13,236 nucleotides of DNA. Origin: Pseudoneurospora amorphoporcata (lineage: Eukaryota; Ascomycota; Sordariomycetes; Sordariales; Sordariaceae). Positions 8,856 through 13,236 of the stretch are shown piece after piece. Location of the stretch: positions 1 to 13,236 of the forward strand of contig MU859488.1 of NCBI GenBank assembly GCA_033297205.1, written 5' to 3'. The position numbers and the translations under genes are program-made. Every line of letters starts with the position of its first letter. Position 1 is the first letter of the stretch. The notes beneath the pieces were generated by a model. That model ran no database searches, had not been told where the DNA came from, and saw only the letters and a list, made by a program, of their open reading frames with translations.

Positions 8856-9026
8856 ATGTCTCAGAGCAGATTCAAAAGAACACTCAAGCAAGAATGGCTT
8901 GGAGAAATAGTGAAAGACATTGCCAAGTGGTGGCTGGTCAAAGGCGTTGCTTCAGCTCATGCCTACAATAGGAGTTACAACGAGTTTGATCTGCCAAAAA
9001 AAGAGAAGGATTATATGATATCATAA
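8856..9026 (+). CDS. Small basic protein, 56 aa, hypothetical
   Basis: ATG 8856 to TAA 9024-9026. The product is Lys/Arg-rich, begins Met-Ser-Gln-Ser-Arg-Phe-Lys-Arg, and has a likely amphipathic helix (about residues 13-32: E-W-L-G-E-I-V-K-D-I-A-K-W-W-L-V-K-G-V-A) with three Trp. The tail is charged and ends K-K-E-K-D-Y-M-I-S. There is no signal peptide and no Cys. I recognise no family. Support comes from a TATA box 40 bp upstream, A at position -3 (GCAATGT gives a C/A-type context), and a hairpin 24 bp after the stop. It could instead be an exon or fragment of a longer lost gene. Its function is unknown. Confidence 0.4.
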   Translation: MSQSRFKRTLKQEWLGEIVKDIAKWWLVKGVASAHAYNRSYNEFDLPKKEKDYMIS

Positions 9027-9049
9027 CGCTTCCTATGTAGTTTTGTAGA

Positions 9050-9075
9050 ATCGCACAATCATTTCATTGTACGAT
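9050..9075 (+). repeat. Hairpin 3' of the 56-codon ORF
   Basis: Arms ATCGCACAAT (9050-9059) and ATTGTACGAT (9066-9075) pair with one mismatch around a 6-nt loop. It starts 24 bp after the stop codon. Fungi do not use bacterial-type terminators, so this may be an RNA 3'-end structure, a binding site for a dimeric factor, or chance. Confidence 0.5.
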
Positions 9076-9560
9076 GTTAAACCATGACGAGACGAATGCA
9101 CATACGGAAGGCCCGGGATATCCGGGTCTTCACCTTCTTTTCCAGATCATCACCACCACCTTGCCCGTTGCGGGCTTCCAGGCACGGACTTCAACTTGCA
9201 TTTTTGGAAATGGCCGACGACAACTGGATGCCAATTTTACGAATGATACCCCAGTGCGCCTTACTACTGCCGGTTATTGCCGGGACTTCCCAGCGATACC
9301 CAACAGCCCCTATCCCAACCCTTGCTAAGCTTAACCCGACGGCGGCAACAGCTTCCAGTTCCGCGCCCTCCCGGCCAGACCTCCTCGCTTCTCCTGCTTC
9401 TCGCCCCTGGTTCCTTGCCCGCCACCATCTCAAGACCACCAGACCTACCTACTGTAGCCCAAGCACTTCCTTTGGTCAAGATGGAGGAAGAAAAGCCCCC
9501 CTGAGCTCGGCCATCAGGCGCCTAGGCATGTTCTTTTCCCAAGTACGACTCCGGAGTGCC
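9076..9560. other. Intergenic stretch 3' of the MFS pseudogene
   Basis: A plus-strand frame (9084-9650, from a true ATG) runs through here and into the antisense of the MFS 3' end. Its product is a Pro/Ser/Thr/Arg-rich string with no domain, so I treat it as chance. The plus strand at 9340-9470 is pyrimidine-rich. Nothing else is recognised. Confidence 0.5.
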
Positions 9561-11672
9561 TTATTTAGTGCTACGAAGTCCTCGTGCCCTAGCGAGCAGC
9601 GCCGCACCAACACCAGCAGCAGCCACAGCCGTCGACGTGGCAAAGGATAGCCGCAGCCCTTCGTAATAGACCTCGCGAGCCTTGAGCTGGATGTCCGGAA
9701 GAAGGTCTTTGATAGCCGAGACCGAGTGACGGATTTCATCGATGACCTAAATATGTGTGAGCTTCGACAAACATGATAAACGCAACAGGACCGAGCATGA
9801 GCGCAACGCAACGAAGAGACCCGTGAGCTGTTTGGACCAAGGCATAGACTCGTCTGGGCTAGAAGCGCCCTTCAGACCCAATGTGGCCGGGCGAAGGGGT
9901 GTGACAGGCGATTCGAGCCCAAACGAGCACCTAGGGTCCGGCCCTGGCCCCGAGAGCAGGGAGGGCAAGGGCCACAACGGGACTCCGGGAAACTGGAGCA
10001 AGAGAAAAAGCCACAAAAGAAAAGGGATGTTACTGGCCATTTATCTGGTATCTCGCCCAAAGCGCCGGGAAGCCGGACGCTGAGCGTGGTTTGCACAATG
10101 GCAGAGGTGATGGCGACACCGTAGACAGTACCAAGGGACCGGATGAGGTAGACAGTCGAAGCAGCGACGGCGTGATCTGTTGATGTGCGTCGTCAGGTCA
10201 GTTGATGGAACGAAGGGTCATAGGCGTGTGCTGGATACGAGACTGGAGGACAAACGTACCGGAATGATCGAACGAGGCCAGTGAAGTGAAGAGAATGCCT
10301 GGGTACCTTGGCCCAGTTTTGCAGGGAAGATGTAAACGAGATACTTCCACCTGGAGTCCTCAAAGGCGAGGGAGGTGACCAAGGCGTTGCCCAAGACCAT
10401 CAAGGCGGTTCCAATGCGAACGAGAGTGATGAGCTTCCCCCAGCGAGACATGACCACTCCGGCAATGAGGCCACCGATGGGAGTGGCCAGCGACGGAATG
10501 GCAAGTCGAGCGCCGGCGGTGGTGGCAGAGTCAAGGAGAACGACTTGGAAGAATAGGGGAAGGTCGAAGACGTACTGGAGGCACGCATTTGTCAGTCAGC
10601 TGATCATCATGATGAGAAGAAGGGAAGGCAGGAACGACTCGAGGCAGCAAAACTGAACTCGAAGCAAGGGTAACTCAAGGCAGAAGCAACCTCAAGATAC
10701 AGTAGAGCGGACCCAAGCAGCAGCAGGTTGAGGCAGGAGCGATTCGAAGCAAGGGCAACCCACGTAAGAAGCAACTCACAGCATATGCACTCAACCCAGC
10801 ACAAACATTCGCGAACTGCGTCAACAGCGGCAAACTCCCCTTCAACAACCTCAGCGGAATGACCGGAATCGCCCTCGTCCTCGCCTCCACGACCAAGAAC
10901 AACACCAACATCGCCGTCCTGCCCACCAACGAAGCCACAACCCACGGGCTGCTCCAGGGCAACTCATTGCCTCCCAAACTCAATCCAACCAGCTGAATCA
11001 AGGTAGCCGTTACCAGCAAAAAGGACCAGTAAAGTCCACCTTCCTCCAGATAAGCCCCCAAGTCCTCTCCTCTCCCCCCATAACCGCATTGACGGGATTC
11101 TTAATAACCACCCAACCCACAGCCAGGGCAAACGCCGACACGGGCACCTGCAACAGGAAACACCAGCGCCACCCAATCCCATCCGCCACGCTGGCCCCGA
11201 AACTCGCTCCACAGATGGCGCCGAACCCAAACATACCGTTTTGCAGCGCTTGATACATCCCGCGCCGGCGAAAGGGGATCATGTCCGAGTTGATGATGGT
11301 GGCCATGGTCATGAGCCCGCCGCCGCCAAAGCCGGTGAGGGCGCGGGCGACGATGACTCAGATCATGCCATTTTCGGCGGAAGACTTGATGAGACCGCAC
11401 CAGAGACAGCCGAGAGCAAAGGTGATGGTGCTGATGAAGGAATAGACGCGGCGCCCGAAAATGTCGGACACGCGCCAGTAGAGCGGCTGGAAGGCGGTGC
11501 TGATGACCAGGGAGGCTGTGGTCAGCCACGAGGCGGTGTTGGCGGCGCCGAACTCGGAAGAGATGATGGCGTAGGTGGCCGCAGTGATGGTGCCGTCGAA
11601 GCCGTAGAGGAAGACGTTGGACATGAGGGCAATTTGGATGAAGATGAAGTAAGGCTCGTCTTCCACATACCT
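9561..11672 (-). pseudogene. MFS transporter, DHA2/Vba-like (14-helix) family, broken
   Basis: The intact gene would encode a membrane H+ antiporter for drugs or basic amino acids. Homology-guided exons are about 11672-10780, 10574-10260, 10176-10034 and 9746-9561, with introns of 205 nt (GTGAGT...CAG), 83 nt (GTACGT...CAG) and 287 nt (GTAACA...TAG). Seen in order: helix 1 ending G-F-D-G-T-I; motif A-like region with D-I-F-G-R-R; R-A-L-T-G-F-G-G-G-G; the motif C region G-A-I-C-G-A-S-F-G-A with G-W-R-W-C-F; L-S-L-G-G-N-E-L-P-W-S-S-P; and a C-terminus ending R-G-L-R-S-T-K. Breaks: TGA at 11360-11358 with clear homology on both sides; a one-base deletion near 11025 (D-F-T-G then S-F-L-L-V in another frame); and a frame change at 10303-10304, apparently about 7 bases lost, between G-Q-G and P-G-I-L-F-T. 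No good first exon was found. The transport substrate cannot be inferred. Confidence 0.85.
10626..10778. repeat. Degenerate direct duplication inside the first MFS intron
   Basis: 10626-10694 and 10730-10778 share the ordered blocks GGCAGGA(A/G)CGA(C/T)TCGA, TCGAAGCAAGGG(T/C)AAC and AGAAGCAAC. The intron is 205 nt, long for this kind of fungus, and the duplication explains much of the excess. Confidence 0.6.
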
Positions 11673-11757
11673 CTACTGGCAATAAGTCTTCCAAATGGTG
11701 TTCAATCAGGAGTTCGCACCTCCCCAGTCACAATCAGTCAAGTTGTCTCGCTTCCAT
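11673..11757 (-). other. Possible decayed N-terminal exon of the MFS pseudogene
   Basis: The only upstream ATG (11757-11755) gives Met-Glu-Ala-Arg-Gln-Leu-Asp and then TGA. In the adjacent frame the same stretch reads L-I-V-T-G-E-V-R-T-P-D, TGA, T-P-F-G-R-L-I-A-S-R-G, which would make a plausible cytosolic N-terminus if two frame changes and a nonsense codon were allowed. An alternative is a short intron ending at TAG 11675-11673. Evidence is weak either way. Confidence 0.3.
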
Positions 11758-11836
11758 CCCACCCAAAAGATGTGCCAATTGAAAAAAAGAGAAGAAAGTC
11801 AAACACAAGAAAATGAAAAAATGAAAATGAAGAGAG
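11758..11836 (-). promoter_or_regulatory. Pyrimidine-rich upstream tract of the MFS pseudogene
   Basis: On the minus strand about 65 bases (complement of 11772-11836) are almost all C/T with short TTTTC repeats, lying 15-80 bp before the only candidate ATG. C/T-rich tracts of this kind commonly surround transcription starts in filamentous fungi. No TATA box was identified. Confidence 0.35.
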
Positions 11837-11892
11837 TTTGATGCAAAAATACGATTTTGAATTATATTACGATGTTATATGTCGGAGTAGAT

Positions 11893-12519
11893 CTATTGTT
11901 CCTTGGTCACCAACCCTATTGCTGCCGCCTCGTTGTTTCCGCAGATCATCGAGGCTATGGTAAAGTAGCCCAAAGACCCATACACCACCTTCGCCGCCTT
12001 CACCAACCAGTCAAGCTCCTCATCGTCAATTTTGGGGAATTGTTCAGGCCTCTCAAACCATCCTTCCAGCAACCATCGAAAGCCCAGCTTGTCACCATCT
12101 CCCTCCCGATCAACCACCGTCACGGACCTCAACAACAACAAATCCGACATGGACGCGATGGACCCTTCGTGAAAAGGTTCCGGCACGTGGATGCAATCGA
12201 TGCACCCGCTTCCGATTTCGATGATGTTAAGTCGGACACGGAAGCCCTGCGGGGCATCGAACGCAATCTTGCCGTCGGATTCGATGGAAAAGTTGAGAGC
12301 GCCGTCCGAAGCTCCCTCCCAGATGTCGATTATTGCTGCGGAAGGCGCCGCGACATCCACGTCCTCAGTCTTCTAGACCGAGGAGTGGGCAACGCTAGCG
12401 GCACCGCCAACGAGAACGAGCTGGCGGCGCAGTTCTGGACGGACCAGGCGGGTGGCGACGCAGAAGCACTCCAGGAGTGCTTCGCGCATGGGTTGGGAGA
12501 GGACGACAGGTCTGGGCAT
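11893..12519 (-). pseudogene. Nucleotidyltransferase-like fungal family protein, nonsense codon at 49 of 208
   Basis: From ATG 12519-12517 (context CCACCATGC; an in-frame ATG also lies at 12588) to TAG 11895-11893 there are 208 codons in one frame, interrupted by a single TAG at 12375-12373 (codon 49). The sense reads on without a shift: L-V-L-V-G-G-A-A-S-V-A-H-S-S-V, stop, K-T-E-D-V-D-V-A-A-P. G38-G39 followed after 13 positions by D53-x-D55 fits the GG...DxD signature of the polymerase-beta nucleotidyltransferase fold. The later strand F-R-V-R-L-N-I-I-E-I has Asn98 where a third acidic residue would be expected. The C-terminal third (L-D-W-L-V-K-A-A-K-V-V-Y-G-S-L) is helical. I know this type as an uncharacterised multi-copy fungal family; no reaction is established. 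It lies 135 bp upstream of the broken MFS gene, on the same strand. The NTase assignment is inference. Confidence 0.75.
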
Positions 12520-12618
12520 GGTGGTCGCTGGTTGGATGGCTTGAAAGGCTTGATGGAACTGGAAGTCCTCAAGTGTTAGCCACAACATGCATAATGAGTA
12601 GTCTGGTGCTCGTGATAG

Positions 12619-12789
12619 AGTGTCTTAGTTGACAATGAGGAGCTTGTTTGGTTGGTGAAGGTCTGGAATGCGGTGTATGGGCCTTTGGTTTATTCTATGG
12701 GGGCTCAGTATCTGAGAAGATGGCACGAGGTGTCTCGAGCACAGCTTACCACGGGCAGAAGCAGAACGGCAACGCGAATTGATGCTTGA
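12619..12789 (+). pseudogene. Truncated inverted paralogue of the NTase-like family, C-terminal fragment
   Basis: An ATG-less frame opens after TAG 12616-12618 and ends at TGA 12787-12789. Its first part reads V-D-N-E-E-L-V-W-L-V-K-V-W-N-A-V-Y-G-P-L, which aligns with I-D-D-E-E-L-D-W-L-V-K-A-A-K-V-V-Y-G-S-L near the end of the neighbouring minus-strand gene. Over 66 bp (12628-12693 against the complement of 11965-12030) I count 52 identical bases and 13 of 22 identical residues. The GG...DxD half is absent. The remaining 30 or so residues are Arg/Thr-rich and do not align. This is a broken relative in opposite orientation, 100 bp from the other gene's start. It is not a functional gene as it stands. 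Confidence 0.7.
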
Positions 12790-13236
12790 TGGATACTTTT
12801 CTAGTCATCTGCGGCCATTGGTGTTAGCGTCACAGTCATATCTCTTTGCCCAGTTGAACTTCTGCTTACATGATGTTTTGGTGACTGATGAAGGAAAAGA
12901 AGAAGAGAAAACAGGAAGAGGCAAATCGGGGGATCAATCATGTACCTGTAGTACTTGGGCTCGATTCCTTCTTTGCATCGTAGTCACTAGTTCTAGTACT
13001 TAGGACAGAAAGTACGCCAGGCACTGTTGGTGCAATGAGGGTGCGACTTACTGTTCTCTCAACTTCTCATACAAACGTCAAGTATGAGAAGGGAACTACA
13101 ATGAGAGCGCCGTGGCTACTTATGTTATGTTCGGAAGCCCAGCTCCCCGCCCACGAAATAAATGGCCCCGCAAAATGACCACTACCAAACTTCCAACATC
13201 AACAACAGGGCGGAATGACCACCAAAATGAATGATT
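12790..13236. other. Intergenic stretch to the right edge
   Basis: No gene is supported. A 74-codon plus frame (12779-13003) is Ser/Leu/Cys-rich with no family pattern. The only clear structure is the hairpin at 13056-13107. Short ATG-started frames near 13176 stop within about 20 codons, so nothing can be said about a gene beyond the edge. Confidence 0.5.
13056..13107. repeat. Nested inverted repeat / hairpin
   Basis: Perfect 10-bp arms CTTCTCATAC (13063-13072) and GTATGAGAAG (13082-13091) surround a 9-nt loop. A second pair CTCTCA (13056-13061) and TGAGAG (13102-13107) lies outside it, making a two-step stem with an asymmetric bulge. Confidence 0.7.

Noticed and set aside
9084..9650. 188-codon plus-strand frame from a true ATG
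   Set aside because: Its last 90 bases are antisense to the MFS C-terminus and the rest is Pro/Ser/Arg-rich low-information sequence.
9905..9920. GATTCGAGCCC-like sequence resembling a tRNA B box
   Set aside because: No A box, acceptor stem or anticodon arm at suitable distance; lies in the MFS intron.
9747..10040. 97-codon minus-strand frame with a hydrophobic N-terminus
   Set aside because: It lies inside the 287-nt third MFS intron; exon homology resumes on both sides in phase.
837..11672. A regulator-plus-transporter biosynthetic cluster
   Set aside because: The two genes are more than 6 kb apart, the transporter is broken, and no biosynthetic enzyme is visible between them.
11241..11816. 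191-codon plus-strand frame rich in Gly, Asp and Glu
   Set aside because: It is the antisense shadow of the hydrophobic MFS coding region; Asp/Gly/His-rich strings are typical of such shadows.
9561..12519. Heavy repeat-induced point mutation (RIP) as cause of the broken genes
   Set aside because: The sequence is not AT-enriched and frameshifts are present; RIP gives only C-to-T changes and strong AT shift.
11857..12579. 240-codon plus-strand frame
   Set aside because: It is the antisense of the NTase-like gene. The minus strand shows family-like motifs and helix pattern, while this frame shows none.

Overview
The window looks like nuclear DNA of a filamentous ascomycete, probably a Sordariomycete. 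The evidence is short GT-AG introns (67-83 nt) with CTAAC/CTGAC-type branch sites, a Zn(II)2Cys6 transcription factor of the fungal type, a 14-helix drug:H+ antiporter-type MFS gene, pyrimidine-rich leaders, and Tc1-like and hAT-like DNA transposon remains. No tRNA, rRNA or CRISPR was seen, and species cannot be fixed from sequence alone.

Layout. 1-316: the 3' end of a Tc1/mariner-type element, with the transposase C-terminus, the terminal repeat ending CCACTG, and a TA target site. 837-3420 (minus): an apparently intact three-exon gene for an 815-residue Zn2Cys6 regulator, preceded by a leader of more than 530 nt with no ATG. 3961-7600: a gene-poor stretch with only weak coding-like frames (best around 5872-6420, minus). 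7620-8087: a 468-bp non-autonomous hAT-like MITE with a 16-bp terminal inverted repeat and an 8-bp target duplication (7/8 match). 8156-8497: an unrecognised weak frame. 8646-9026: a 56-codon ORF behind a TATA box and three stress-element-like motifs. 9561-11672 (minus): a broken DHA2/Vba-like MFS transporter gene with one nonsense codon and at least two frame disruptions. 11893-12519 (minus): a 208-codon member of an uncharacterised fungal family with a nucleotidyltransferase-like GG...DxD motif, interrupted by an in-frame TAG at codon 49. 12619-12789 (plus): a truncated, inverted paralogous copy of the tail of that same family. 12790-13236: no gene, but a strong hairpin.

Taken together, one intact regulator sits beside transposon scars and a cluster of decaying accessory genes (transporter, NTase-like protein, paralogue fragment). 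I see no operon-like or biosynthetic logic linking the regulator to the transporter; they are more than 6 kb apart. I do not see a complete new system here. The most unusual items are the inverted NTase-family fragment beside its broken relative, the clean hAT MITE, and the ATG-free leader of the regulator.
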